A stretch of 64,000 nt of DNA. Origin: Argyresthia goedartella. Taxonomy: Eukaryota > Arthropoda > Insecta > Lepidoptera > Argyresthiidae. Position numbers and translations under genes: made by a program. The stretch is from positions 30,272,906 to 30,336,905 of the forward strand of contig OX463818.1 in assembly GCA_949825045.1 (NCBI GenBank), given 5' to 3'. Positions 10,605 through 20,978 of the stretch are shown piece after piece. Position 1 is the stretch's first letter, and the number at the start of each line of letters is the position of its first letter. Below the pieces are notes generated by a model. The model was not told the origin of the DNA, made no database searches, and worked only from the letters and a program-made list of their open reading frames with translations.

Positions 10605-12833
10605 TGTAACGGCACCACACGGCTAAGGTCGAGCCACCGCTATCAGTAGCTATGATCGTCTATTCTAACTACCCCAAAATGAGAGGACCCGATTCAGCTG
10701 TAAGATTTGTAAGTTAAGAATGATAAGTCTGAATTTCTCGTTCGTAGAGAAGTTCGTTAGGCGTACAATAGTCGAACGAAGTTCGGTTCAGGAAGTTACA
10801 GTTTCCAGTTAGACAGAGAAAGCATATATGTCCGCGAGCCGGTAATTCGCATCAGTCAGCGGTGTATTGCGCCAGAACGATCGTTGTTATATTTTATGGG
10901 TGATGGCACCATCTGGTTTTTGTATATATGGGCGTTCGGAACTTCTTTTAGTGGTCGACCACAGTTTATAATATTTGTTTGTGATATCGTATAGATATCC
11001 GTCGTAGTTTTACGACGTGAGTACTCAATGATATTTCATGTGCTCGCTAGTAGCGGCTTGTGGTGGTTCCAATTATATATTTGGTTCACGGCAATAACGA
11101 TCCGAAAAGACCGGTTTACACAATTGCGATTTGATTTTCCGAAATGGGTTCTGAACTAGCGGTTACCTCAAAAGGTCCGTAACGTTTTGAAACCTTCAAC
11201 TCTGCGCAATTTGAGCTGGATGTTATCGAAACGTAAGCATTATTGTTTTAGGAGATCTAACCCACACCATAGCGAAGTGCATAGTTCGATAAATACCGAA
11301 CTATGAATTCCACTAGCCACAGCACGTCCTCAGTTGAGCCTGATCATATATACCGACTCAGCCTACACATTAGACCTCCAGCGAAATTTACATTTAATTT
11401 AAAGATGCAACTTGAATCCAACCTGACCCAAGGCAATGCAAAACACCTACCCGGTCCTAAACAATGAACTTTAGACTGTAAATTGATCTCTTCGCGCGTC
11501 CCCGACAACACTCAAATGTCAAAATATCAACAGGATATGTTATCTGTGTTGACACCGGTTTAACTTTGTTCTGAATTTGTTATTTCCATCCGCGGAACCT
11601 CATCGATCAAACAGTCTCCCTATGCCCTGCCAACCTAGGTTTAGCCGCAACTAAACTCCTGTCTAGCCTAGTCTAAAAACCTAGTGTTATACCACGTCCA
11701 TTATCGACACCACTCGAAAATGGTTGAGTTTGATTTGAATGTGCTTGTATGTTTAATGACTGTGTGTGTGGGAATTTCAAAACTCGCTACTCGAAAGGAA
11801 TGAGGAGAGGATTAGCCCGCGAATATCCTAAGAGCCAATCCAGGAACCCTATGGTGAAGGAAAAAGGAATTTAGGGTCGCTCCAAGCCCAGACTCAGACT
11901 CAGATAATTGACTTACAAGTTCTTATCTAACGACCCAAGGATAGTTTTGGAATTTGGGGTAGGTTGATATAAAGGTTAGGAACCGAGGTATATCTCGGCG
12001 CTTCAGACACTCACGAAAAACCACTGAAACTTCGCAATCACAATTTCGTATAGTTCTGACGCGTAACACGGCAGACAAAACTGTTTAGAACTCGTGAAAG
12101 ACAACTGTCACAGTAGCTAGACGCTGAGACTGAATGCTTTCCCTTCCCCCGCAAATCGTATTTATACGCCCCACATGTCTGAAAGAAAAAAAAACAGCGT
12201 CCTTTGCGAACACGCTCTGCCCAAGCGAAGCTTCTTATCACTAGCTACAGGGTCTATTTTCAACCATGCCATGCAGATTCGCCGTTCTACAAATTGTGTG
12301 TACGCATATTCACTATGATCAACCGTAGGTTATCACTCAAATCATTTGGTACTGCCGATACACAGAATCTGTTGATCGCTGACCAATAAAAGCTTGTTGC
12401 GATTAATTAAGCATTCCCGACCGCTAGGTGCGCGCAGCAAAGACCACTAGAATGCTATTCATACTAGTCGTGTCAGACCCTCCATCTCATACCTCAATCG
12501 CAATTGTATATTTGCAATCAACATAATAGCTTTCTCCGTATCGTCCCATAATAACCTTTCATTATTTAGTTATTCATAATTTTATTCAACGCGCAGCCAA
12601 ATCGGCTCTGATCTCTACACATCTCGCAGGAATGCGACAAAAAAAACCTGACCTGTAAACTTCCCCGAACCATCCCACGCGTCGGCTCTGTTTTTTGCTA
12701 ACTTGCCACTGAGCTACGCAAAACCTCCAAACGTTATCTGAACCGATTCGTATTCAAAACAGCGCGGCGTTGGGCTAGCCCTCTATCACGCAGAATGATG
12801 TAACAAATGTACCGACTCTCGTGTACCATTACA
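10605..12833 (-). repeat. 5' LTR of Gy1a (2229 bp)
   Basis: Direct repeat of 3305-5534. On the minus strand it precedes primer site and gag, so it carries the promoter. It is followed on the plus strand by the gcgt target copy, after which the BEL-A1 RT resumes. Confidence 0.95.
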
Positions 12834-13605
12834 GCGTGATGAGGCAGGAAGCAGTGGTCTTCACGCTTCCAGTCAATACCCGAAACCGACATGTGGCCGA
12901 GCGACTCGTATTCCCGCATGAAGTCGACGTACTTCTGCCGGAAAATCTCGTCACGCTTCATGCGTCGTTCCATCGACAGAAGCCGCGTCTCGGCTGCATG
13001 GTGTGAACTGCCCAGCGGTGGGCGATCACTCCGGAATGGAAGACGTGTGATAAATTGACCTGACCGAAGGCGACCAGTATTGTTCCGATAAAACTGTTCA
13101 CACTCTTGACCGAAACCAGACCAGTCGCCTGCAACACATGGACACCTGGCACTAACAGGTATCCCAAGGCATCAACACCCAATAAAATGTCTACTGGGCC
13201 CGGAATATCAAACTCCGGGTCAGCCAGTGACAACCCAGCGACCAACTGTCGCACCGAGGGCGACAACCGTACGTGAGGGTGTGAGCCCATCACATTAGGC
13301 ATGACTAATGCCGTGACCGTCAGATTCACCGATCAATCCACCCGTGACGAGAGAGTAATCCGACATACTCCCTTAACGGAACCGACTTCCGTGTTCCTAA
13401 TTCCCCGAATGGAATGTGGATACTCCCTTACCGAAATGCTAAACCGTCTTACAAGGTTTCACGAGACTAAGCACCCCTGGGCCCCCGAGTCCAATAGTGC
13501 TCGTGCCACACATGACTTGCCGTCCGAACTCCACGCTATCACAGAGGCGGTGGGGAGCATGACCGTCTGTGGAGTGGCGGCACCCTGTAAGTGGGCGGCG
13601 TGTCC
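12834..13605 (-). pseudogene. BEL-A1 pol, N-terminal part: protease and start of RT
   Basis: The piece continues BEL-A1 pol beyond Gy1a. The RT N-terminal segment (KYVDFMREYESLGHMSVSG, then LPHHAV at the insertion) lies at 12960-12840. The protease-associated region (LADPEFDIPGPVDILLGVD) is near 13230-13170. Compared with BEL-A2, about 160 bp between them (equivalent to 52041-52200) are deleted at 13107/13108, which shifts the frame. The protease active site region (DSGAQGCLV in BEL-A2) lies near 13490. Pol is separated from gag by the TAG at 13606-13608. Confidence 0.87.
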
Positions 13606-15606
13606 CTAGCGGGAACCTTCGCGGGATCCGAACCCGCTCAGACCTCCGTCGGCCTTGGAGTAACTCGGCTGCTGATATGCAACCGGCATATCAGACCGTA
13701 TGTGCATCAAGGGGTCCCAACCCGTATAATAGGCCCCTCGCTGTCCCGATATCCGATCATACCGGACGGTGTACGGTGTGCCCGGTGCGCACCGTGGATG
13801 AATCCCCATTCATCCACGGTGCGCACGATCCATCCATCCATCCATCATGCGAGAGCGGATCCAACCTGGGGCGCTCTAGGAATGGGGGCGACATCCGACT
13901 GTTCGCCTCCCAGAGCGACGGGCAGGGTGGCGCAGAAGGTGGTGGACTCCCAGCCTTCGCGCTACTCATAGGTGCCATCTGACACCCGCCCGTAACACGC
14001 GGTGAGCCAGCGGCCCGAAGTCCTCGCTGACCGTGGACAGCGGCGACCGAACCCCGGCTATTCCGCATGTTACCCCCCGCGCTGCCCACTTCCCCTAGGG
14101 GGGGTTCCCGTCCGCGTGTGCCCCAGTCACCCCGTTGGTGACTCCCGTTGCCCGGAGGGGGACTGGGTCCGGCCCTGGTTGGGCCCTGTGGCCGACCAAC
14201 CTGAGTCCGGCCCTGGTGACAGTCCGAAGGTCCTGACCGATTCAGGCACAACACTATGTGGTGCTTGCCACCACAGCACTCACAGGGGAACGCGCGCGAA
14301 CACTCGCTCAACGTGTGCGGCCCCCAAACAACCGAAACACAATCGGTGGCGGAAGACTATCTTCCTGCGGGCAGCTACCCCGAGCGCCTTAAATTTGGCG
14401 CAACTGGTCACGTCATGACCGGCACTGTCGCAGTGCACACAGCCGTCACCCGACGGCGCGGCATTCAAAATGCCAAATTGGTTCGACCTCCCACCCCCCC
14501 GTGGGGGCGGAGGGCGCGGCCCCTCCCGCATCCGCGCGGGTTGGCGCTGCACACTGGCCTCCGTGTCCAGTGTGTCACATCGCCTACATTCACCCTCCAA
14601 AAAATCCGTCAATTGGACGAGCGTGGGCAGTTCCGAGCTACTGCCCCCATGCAGCTGTTCAAACCGACTTTGAACAGCTGCAGGCAACCGTGACAAAACC
14701 ATATACAAAACAATATATGACCATTGGTCTACCGGGGCGCGGCCCCTCCCGCATCCGCGCGGGTTGGCGCTGCACACTGGCCTCCGTGTCCAGTGTGTCA
14801 CATCGCCTACATTCACACAGACTTTGAACAGCTGAAGGAAATCATGATAAAACCATATCTAAGACAATGTATGACCATTGGTCTACCGGAAGACCAAGGT
14901 TCTGAAGGGCCTTAGTGGCCACCAGCACAGGGTTGAGCACCTGTACTCGGATGTCAATATCCCGGGTTACCCCTGGGATGCTAAACAGCTTCCCCAGCTG
15001 CGCATCAACCAACCGCCGTTTGTGTTGGTAGCGGTCCAACAATATGAACCTTGCTATCTCATAATTGCCCGCCGTGACCGTTAGGTGACCGACCAACTCC
15101 TTCGGTTCACCCCGCAGAGCCATCAATAGTTGGGCCAACTTGTAGGCGTTGTCCAGGTCGTCCCGACCGTGGACCAAACTATCAAATAAATTAATGAAGG
15201 CCGGCCACTCATCAATTGCCCCACTTAAGACCGGAATCTCCAGGTATGGCAGCCGTCCAACAACACCCTTCGGGGGTGGGTCTCCAATACCCTCCCCATG
15301 GTCATTCCTTCGCGGCCGCTTAATTTTCTCCGCGCGACGCTCGATGTCACCCAAGCATTCCATCGCTTCGTCAACATCCGCGCAGAGCTGTTTCACTGCA
15401 GCCACCGAAGCTTCATCAGTAAGCCCGAGAGCTTCAGCCTCCGCAGCCAGCCGACACACCTTCCCGACGCGTGTCATTGCGTCCTCCACACGCTTGAGCA
15501 GGACATCATCCATGTCCGGTCGGTCCACATACTTATGAGTATGGGCGAGCCATCTCATTTCCTCCCGGACACCATGCCGCAGTACCGTCAAGGATGAAGG
15601 TACCAT
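13606..15606 (-). pseudogene. BEL-A1 gag
   Basis: Gag starts at 15606 (MVPSSLTVLRHGVREEMRW) with a coiled N-terminus, then the DUF1759-like capsid region (LEIPVLSGAIDEWPAFINLF; ELVGHLTVTAGNYEIARF). The zinc-finger region (CVHCDSAGHDVTSCAKFKAL near 14430, then CFGCLGAAHVERV) and a Pro/Gly-rich tail follow. A 222-bp local duplication (14514-14816) and several frame changes break it. The last codons are CGC then TAG (13606-13608), in frame with pol, the same arrangement as BEL-A2 and BEL-B. Confidence 0.85.
14514..14890 (+). repeat. Tandem duplication inside BEL-A1 gag
   Basis: An 80-bp stretch at 14514-14593 (gcgcggcccctcc...acattcac) recurs at 14737-14816. The following gactttgaacagctg...accattggtctaccgg (about 14665-14735) recurs, diverged, at 14819-14890. 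BEL-A2 has only one copy of each. Confidence 0.9.
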
Positions 15607-16430
15607 GTTGACCGATTGAATGGATTCTGGTCCTATACTTCACTACCGAACTAAGTATAGCTAGAGACCAGCACTTGCCCATCAGCGCTGGGCACAGAAA
15701 TTAAAACTAAGTTGTCAAAACTAAGGCAACCACTAAAACAATAAAATCCTAAAAATATTTCATATGGTCGCCCTGTGGATATACACCATATAACTATACA
15801 CTCTAAATCAATTAGAGAATGCCACCATAAAGCACAATAAAAATAACACACAAAAATGTATTATAAAAAACAATAAAAAATATTAAATAAAATTTATTAA
15901 AAAAAAATAAGTGGTGGGCTCCGAGACTATAAACCTAAACAATATAGCACCCTAAACCACACTGGATATCAAATCCAAGCTATTTTTAATATAATGTAGG
16001 TAGCCGTGAACCTTCTAGAAGTGGCCTTTCCGATATGACCTGCACTCCTACTGAGGTCAGCAAAATCAGCTTAATACCCCTTAAATAGCCTGACCCTGCT
16101 CTGTAAACCGAAATAACACTACAGTACTATAGAACCCGACGTTCTACCACATGTAATACACTATAGTTACTTCGCGGAATGACCGTTCAATCCTTTATGC
16201 GCACAAACAGTAGTTTCCGACTACAAATTTATAATAATCATTAACTAAATCGTCAATTATACGTTCACTAACCGAAAATGAACCTAAATTGTGCTATACC
16301 GACCACAAGACTCACTCACAAAATGATTGCCGACCAATCTGAGGTACCCTATCCCACTTAAAAAAAAAAAAACCCTACAACCGTCCGTGAATCGATTTCC
16401 TGCTAGGAAACCGCGCCTCTGCTACCAAAA
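15607..16430 (-). promoter_or_regulatory. BEL-A1 leader with initiator-Met-like primer site
   Basis: An 824-bp untranslated leader, very AT-rich at 15700-15900 and with no coding frame. Three bases inside the 5' LTR, the minus strand reads TGGTAGCAGAGGCGCGGTTT (16427 down to 16408). This is complementary to the 3' end of eukaryotic initiator Met tRNA (ending CUCUGCUACCA) apart from a few bases. Confidence 0.75.
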
Positions 16431-16951
16431 TGTTAAAATCCGCGCCTTAACCGAAAGGGGTGGAATCTTGGTAGGGTTGTTTTTCATTGGAATGTCACAA
16501 GCAGTACTGACCTTGACGCCGTGGACCGGCATTCGAAAGCTCAGTTCGAGGCAGGAGTACGGGATGAGGAACACCAGGGTAGGGGGTGCTGGGAGTCGAA
16601 TCTTACTCCTGTCGTAGTCCGCCGCCGGTGCCGTGATGGTGCCGACTACAAGGGTCGCTATCCGAATGCGACCAATTGGTGACCGAACCACTTCAACCTT
16701 TCACAGCACGAAGCACTCACTACTAAGACGTGAAATCTACTTATTTCTTGACGATTGTTCCGTGATTATTATAAATAACATTCAGCCAAGCCTTCCGATG
16801 CTGGCGCCGACATTTTTTCCATGTGCAAAGTGACAGCTAGCTAGTCATTTTTTTTCTATGCAAGTGACAGCTAGCTAGTGATGTCCCGATCACTCGCGGT
16901 CGATCCGCGCAACAAAAACCGAGGGGCGTTCCGAAGCATAAATATTAAACA
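16431..16951 (-). repeat. 5' LTR of BEL-A1 (521 bp)
   Basis: Full-length version of the deleted 137-326 LTR. TG/CA ends; gata follows at 16952-16955 as target copy. It is only about 80% like the BEL-A2 LTRs although the internal regions of A1 and A2 are near-identical. Confidence 0.93.
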
Positions 16952-17285
16952 GATACGTAATAGCAAATAGTTTTAAGCAAGTTCACGTCGCGAACCCGAA
17001 TCTTCCAAATTACGCGTAAAATAAAGATAGATATATAAACCACAATAGAATATAAATCACAGGAAGTACAAACAAGATTAGGCACACGTCACCGGATTGT
17101 AATAAATACTTGACAAAGTGGGCTTAGGCCTATTCCTCTGTCAACCACGAGAGCTTGTTAAACCTAATGAACTTTATCATTCTAGAGCTGAATCAGATCG
17201 ATAAATATGATTCAAAACGGCAAAGAAATGCGTCTTGCATTTCTTAAATAAATTTAAAAGCGTTGATCAATTTATTAACTATAAC
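16952..17285. other. Unassigned AT-rich DNA
   Basis: AT-rich and without a coding frame. It starts with the gata target copy of BEL-A1. Nothing else recognised. Confidence 0.5.
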
Positions 17286-17780
17286 TTTTGAATTATACTC
17301 AGTGATCTGGATTCGAACCAGATTAATTATAATTCTCCGTGGTCTAATGGGCCTCACGCTTGCCTCTCAAATAGAAGATGCAGGTTCGACTCCGATGTAC
17401 GACATACTAGCCACTTAATGATAAATTTATTAACTATAACTACTGGATGATAATATTCAGTTCTCTGGATTCGAATCAGATTAGTTGAAAAGAGCTCCGC
17501 CCACGCTTGCCTCTCACACAGAAGTTGCAGGTTCGACTACCGACCAATGCGACAATCAATCCATTTTAAGTACATTATACGGACGTTCTAACGGTGATGG
17601 CAAACATCGTGAGGAAACCTTTACTACTCCATAGATGCGGCGATGGGCTAATTGTCAGCCAAGGCGGAGCATGAAATAACCGGCTCAAAATGGGCACAGT
17701 TGTGCCCCTACCACCTCGCATGGGAAAAGGCGTGACGCTATGTAATTATAATTATCCACATCTCTGAAATGTAACAAAAT
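17286..17780 (+). repeat. tRNA-like repeat pair with a Lepidoptera-type tail
   Basis: Two similar heads occur in tandem, each with 'cttgcctctca' followed by a B-box-like ggttcgactcc (17393-17403) or ggttcgactac (17530-17540). After the second, the body reads acggtgatggcaaacatcgtgaggaaacc and runs to about 17780. I know this body motif from repeats common in moth and butterfly genomes. It is probably a tRNA-derived SINE with a truncated neighbour; the ends are not certain and no target duplication was found. Confidence 0.5.
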
Positions 17781-18452
17781 AAAATAGACTTACCACTTTG
17801 TGCTATCCTTCACTCGACAGCCGATGCCTACCACGTGTACCTTTACTCACCACTTGGCGAAGGCCTTTTGACGCCGCAGTCTCGCCTCTCGCGACCGGCA
17901 CCAGAAAAAATTCCCGCACTTCCTGTTATTCCGCTTGATGAAGTCCTCCTCGCTGTCGACTGCCCTGTTCCGTATCTAATCCCGGTCTCCCTACTCTGTC
18001 AAATTCCCGGCTTTTCGGCGTAGGCCTACCTACTCTACTACCTACCCTTCCAGTCTCGACCAATCACATCGCCAAATCTCATTCAAGACTACGCCCCTAT
18101 GTCATCTCATTGGCCCATGTACTCATGGTGCTATCAGGATTATTATTTTAACAAGCATAATAGTAAGCCTATTTAGTTCTTTCCATGCCTAGATCCACCC
18201 CAAGAAATAGAACGATGCTGACGATACTGATACATGAAACTTTTCGCCACCGCCTATAAGATATTGTTAATTAGGTTTTCGCTGTATACTTTATTTGGTT
18301 CTTTACGTCACACACTTACCCAAAGTGGGTGATAAAATAATTAGCAACCAAGATTAAATATATCAGGATCTCATTTTAGTATGTTACCTAAAAACAATGA
18401 TTCAGTGAATGATTATGCCTAATCTAACCTATCAGAGCTCAATTAATTTCAA
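17781..18452. other. Unassigned region with one short open frame
   Basis: A 62-codon frame on the plus strand (17835-18023) is proline- and leucine-rich and matches nothing I know; I do not call it a gene. The rest is AT-rich. The last 12 bases (aattaatttcaa, 18441-18452) are the target copy of the next SINE. Confidence 0.45.
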
Positions 18453-18700
18453 CGACCCGAATGGCCGAGTCGGCAGTGTCACACCCACGAAGCCAAGGGT
18501 CCCAGGTTCGAGTCTCAGTGGGGGCAAACATTTGTCTGACGAAAACGGATGCTTGCATCCCAGTGACGGCCGTTTATCTATCTCAGTATAATATTTATAA
18601 GTATGTGTATCGCCGTCTAGTAACCAAGATACAGGGAATCTAGTTTGGGCCAGATCAATGTGTGCAAATAGTGCCCAATGTATTATTATTATTATTAATT
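18453..18700 (+). mobile_element. tRNA-derived SINE, copy 2, with 12-bp target duplication
   Basis: The A box is at 18462-18473 and the B box at 18505-18515, followed by the same body as the 10.1-kb copy and a short (ATT)n tail. The flanks aattaatttcaa at 18441-18452 and 18701-18712 are identical, so both ends are exact and the copy is full length. Confidence 0.93.
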
Positions 18701-18712
18701 AATTAATTTCAA

Positions 18713-19189
18713 AGATGTCATACGGCATTCATTCAGTGGGGTGCCAACAATGGCATCGATCCCTGGCTTTATTTAGACAACAACGTCTTAAAATAATAAA
18801 TCATCCGCGCCGTACTCGCCTTTTTACACCATCATCATTGAATTATTGCAGGACAGAGTATTGTAAAAAATAACCAATAACAAATTATGACTTGCTTACC
18901 CAGAACTTCGTATTTCTTGCCATGATGCAATTAATTGGCCAGAAGATAAATTACCTTTATTTTATTATCTCGAATGATCATAAGAGTGACCTTGTGATAG
19001 ACTAAATTACTTACTTCCTAACGAGCCATACATAGAATAGAACTGAGTTTTGGCTAAATAGTTCTGGTCAATGTTTCTTTTAAGTCTAAAAAAAATTAAT
19101 CGGTTCACATTTGTTTACAGTCAGTTTTTATGACTTTATTACTTAAGTTATTCCCAAAACTCCAACAAACCGATATGAACTACCTTTCT
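18713..19189. other. AT-rich stretch beyond the Gy2 envelope
   Basis: I see no clear frame or repeat. On the minus strand this is where the end of the Gy2 envelope, its 3' UTR and its 3' LTR should lie, but I could not find an LTR end. Confidence 0.4.
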
Positions 19190-20017
19190 TGGTTTTATGA
19201 TAATTTTGTATGATTTAGTTAAACAGTGCATGTTGGGATCGTTACAACGTATGTCACAAAGTTCGATGTCTATCGGTTCGTTATTTTTACAATTCAACGT
19301 TGCTGTAGACTTTGACGGCATGATAAATAATCAACTATTTTCATGATGTAATCTTATTCATTGTTCTGTATTAATATAACTTAGCCTTGTATCACAGTCT
19401 GATGGCACTTTTTCATTTAATAACATAATTTGTGTTTCACATGTTGGATTTGAATGAAAGTTATAATAATTATAGTTGTACTTCTAGATTACAAATAAAT
19501 TTTTGAACCGATAGCTTTTTACACATTGTTATATCTTCTACATAAGTATAATGTAATTTATTGATAGATATCATCAAATATTTCATTCTGGGTAAAATAA
19601 AAACAAAAGTGTTATCTTTGTTAGGAATCGGTATGTAATGTTAAAAGTGACAAGTGTTCATCTAATGCTTGTTTTAGATTTATAATAAAAAAGTTTTACC
19701 GTTTTATCAGAAGTATAATTGGTAAGGATATTTAGGTTTTTGTTAAAAATTCTTTAACTGTTCCTCAAATCTGAAATTGTACTGTTAAAGTTTGTAATCG
19801 TTGTTTTCATAATATGCATCTGATCTTTCATTATTAACATAATAGTGTGTTCGTTACGACTATGTTTTTCTATTGCTTCGTCGTATTTTTCAGCGTCCTG
19901 AGAATCTAGAGTTCCAAATAATATTTTAAAAACATGTCCAATTCCATCAGCGAATGACCTTTTGACTCTCCATATCTGAGTAGATCCAGTTAGTTCATTT
20001 AAAACAATTTCATCTTT
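19190..20017 (-). pseudogene. env: Gy2 envelope (F-like) C-terminal part
   Basis: No long frame is open here, but three-frame reading of the minus strand gives a clear errantivirus envelope. A furin-like RVKR (19958-19969) is followed by a fusion-peptide-like segment (SFADGIGHVFKILFGTLDS) and an acidic helix. A Cys-containing ectodomain block (CETQIMLLNEKVPSDCD near 19440-19390) and NCKNNEPIDIELCD (near 19290-19250) come next. Known errantiviral envelopes are related to baculovirus F fusion proteins and have this order. Stops and frameshifts show it is dead. The N-terminal part is at 42570-42869, on the other side of BEL-D. No transmembrane end was located. Confidence 0.75.
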
Positions 20018-20236
20018 TGAAAGATCCTCTCCTTATCCTTGTTCAGGGTCTTGAGGTCGAGAATCAAACTGCAGCTAGGTTTATGCTGATACAATAGTTT
20101 TATAATAACTAAACGGACTAATTAATACAATTACAGACGTGAGTTGCATTAAAGCGACGATCAGAATAAATATGATTGGCTGAGCGAGGAACCCCCCTCG
20201 CCCCTCGTAGATCAGATCTGGGCTATGGTGCCAACA
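20018..20236 (-). repeat. 3' LTR of BEL-D (219 bp)
   Basis: Matches 42351-42569 with about 11 substitutions and no length change. TG/CA ends. Confidence 0.95.
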
Positions 20237-20254
20237 CTGCCCACGTTGAAGTGT

Positions 20255-20978
20255 TCAAGGTTCCTTAGGGAGAGGGCATAAGTTGGTATACGCTCTCGTT
20301 ATGTTTCCTTTCTTCGTCAGGATGTCAGCCACTCGAATGACACCATCGCTTCCGGGATGTACAGCAGTGACTCTACCCAAGAGCCATAAAAGTGGAGGTC
20401 GGTTGGCGTCTTTAACGAGAACCATGTCACCGAGGTTGAGGTGGCCTGTTGATGAGTGCCACTTGATCTTCTGCTGAAGAAGAGACACGTACTCGTTAGT
20501 GAAGCGGTCCCAAAAGTGCTGTTTAAGTTTTTCTACGCGTTGAAAGCGTTCCAGGCGATTGATGTTGATGTCCAGCAATTGTGGAGATGGGACCGACGTG
20601 AGTGGGCGTCCGATTAGGAAGTGGGAAGGAGAAAGATAGGTAAGATCAGAAGGATCAGATGATAAAGGCATTTAAGGTCTGGAGTTTAAAATAGCTTCTA
20701 TTTGGACAAGGCAGGTTGTGAGTTCTTCAAATGTTTAGTTCGATAAGTGTCGTTCGATACTGAATTTAAAAATACATTTTGTTCATTGAAACCACCGACG
20801 AATGAAGATCCGTAGTCGGAGAAAACCTTTTGAGGTTTTCTTATCCTCGATATGAATCGAGAAAATGCGGCCAGAAATGCTTCCTTCGTGAGGTCTGAAA
20901 CAAGCTCGCATATGTAGGATTTTTGTAGCTTGCTGCCTCTTCCTTTCCGATCGACAGTCAGCACTGGTCCGGCGTAAT
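20255..20978 (-). pseudogene. BEL-D integrase core and C-terminus
   Basis: Two frames. At 20988-20698 is the start of the catalytic core (IDYAGPVLTVDRKGRGSKL) and a degraded second Asp motif (FSDYGSSFVGG, with Tyr where BEL integrases have Asn). At 20671-20255 is the C-terminal part (MPLSSDPSDLTYLSPSHFLIGRPL, then GDMVLVKDANRPPLLWLLGRV), ending with a TGA at 20255. The WGG..EA..KS..HL stretch with the catalytic Glu is lost between them. Core and zinc-binding parts are separated by the non-LTR insertion at 20979. Confidence 0.85.

Larger units (their letters stand above)
3305..12833 (-). mobile_element. Gy1a, Ty3/gypsy element with 2.2-kb LTRs inside BEL-A1
   Basis: Two nearly identical direct repeats (3305-5534 and 10605-12833) both run tgtaacgg...ccattaca. 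They flank a minus-strand gag, protease, RT, RNase H and integrase set. The insertion site is proven by BEL-A2, which reads gacc-gcgt-gatgagg; here acgt precedes and gcgt follows the element, a 4-bp target duplication with one substitution. I counted roughly 15 differences between the LTRs over 2.23 kb, so the insertion is fairly recent. Pol nevertheless has a stop in RNase H and a large RT deletion, and a SINE sits at the gag start. No envelope frame is seen between integrase and the 3' LTR. Clade not assigned. Confidence 0.95.
137..16951 (-). mobile_element. BEL-A1, BEL/Pao LTR retrotransposon split by a gypsy element
   Basis: The element is bounded by related LTRs (137-326 and 16431-16951) that start TG and end CA, with a 4-bp target duplication gata on each side. 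The order on the minus strand is 5' LTR, initiator-Met-like primer site, leader, gag, protease, RT, RNase H, integrase and 3' LTR. Gy1a (3305-12833) interrupts the RT. Without it the element is about 7.3 kb, the usual BEL/Pao size. Internal sequence is near-identical to BEL-A2 at 48-56 kb, which gives the uninterrupted reference. Gag and pol carry several frameshifts and stops, a deletion and a duplication, so this copy is dead. Confidence 0.93.

Noticed and set aside
13301..13982. Overlapping plus-strand frames opposite BEL-A1 gag/pol (repeated opposite BEL-A2 at 52394-52929)
   Set aside because: They are antisense shadows of a GC-rich coding region. They recur in BEL-A2 only because the sense strand is conserved.
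17835..18023. 62-codon plus-strand frame in the unassigned region
   Set aside because: No recognisable motif, start context or neighbour; length is within chance expectation.
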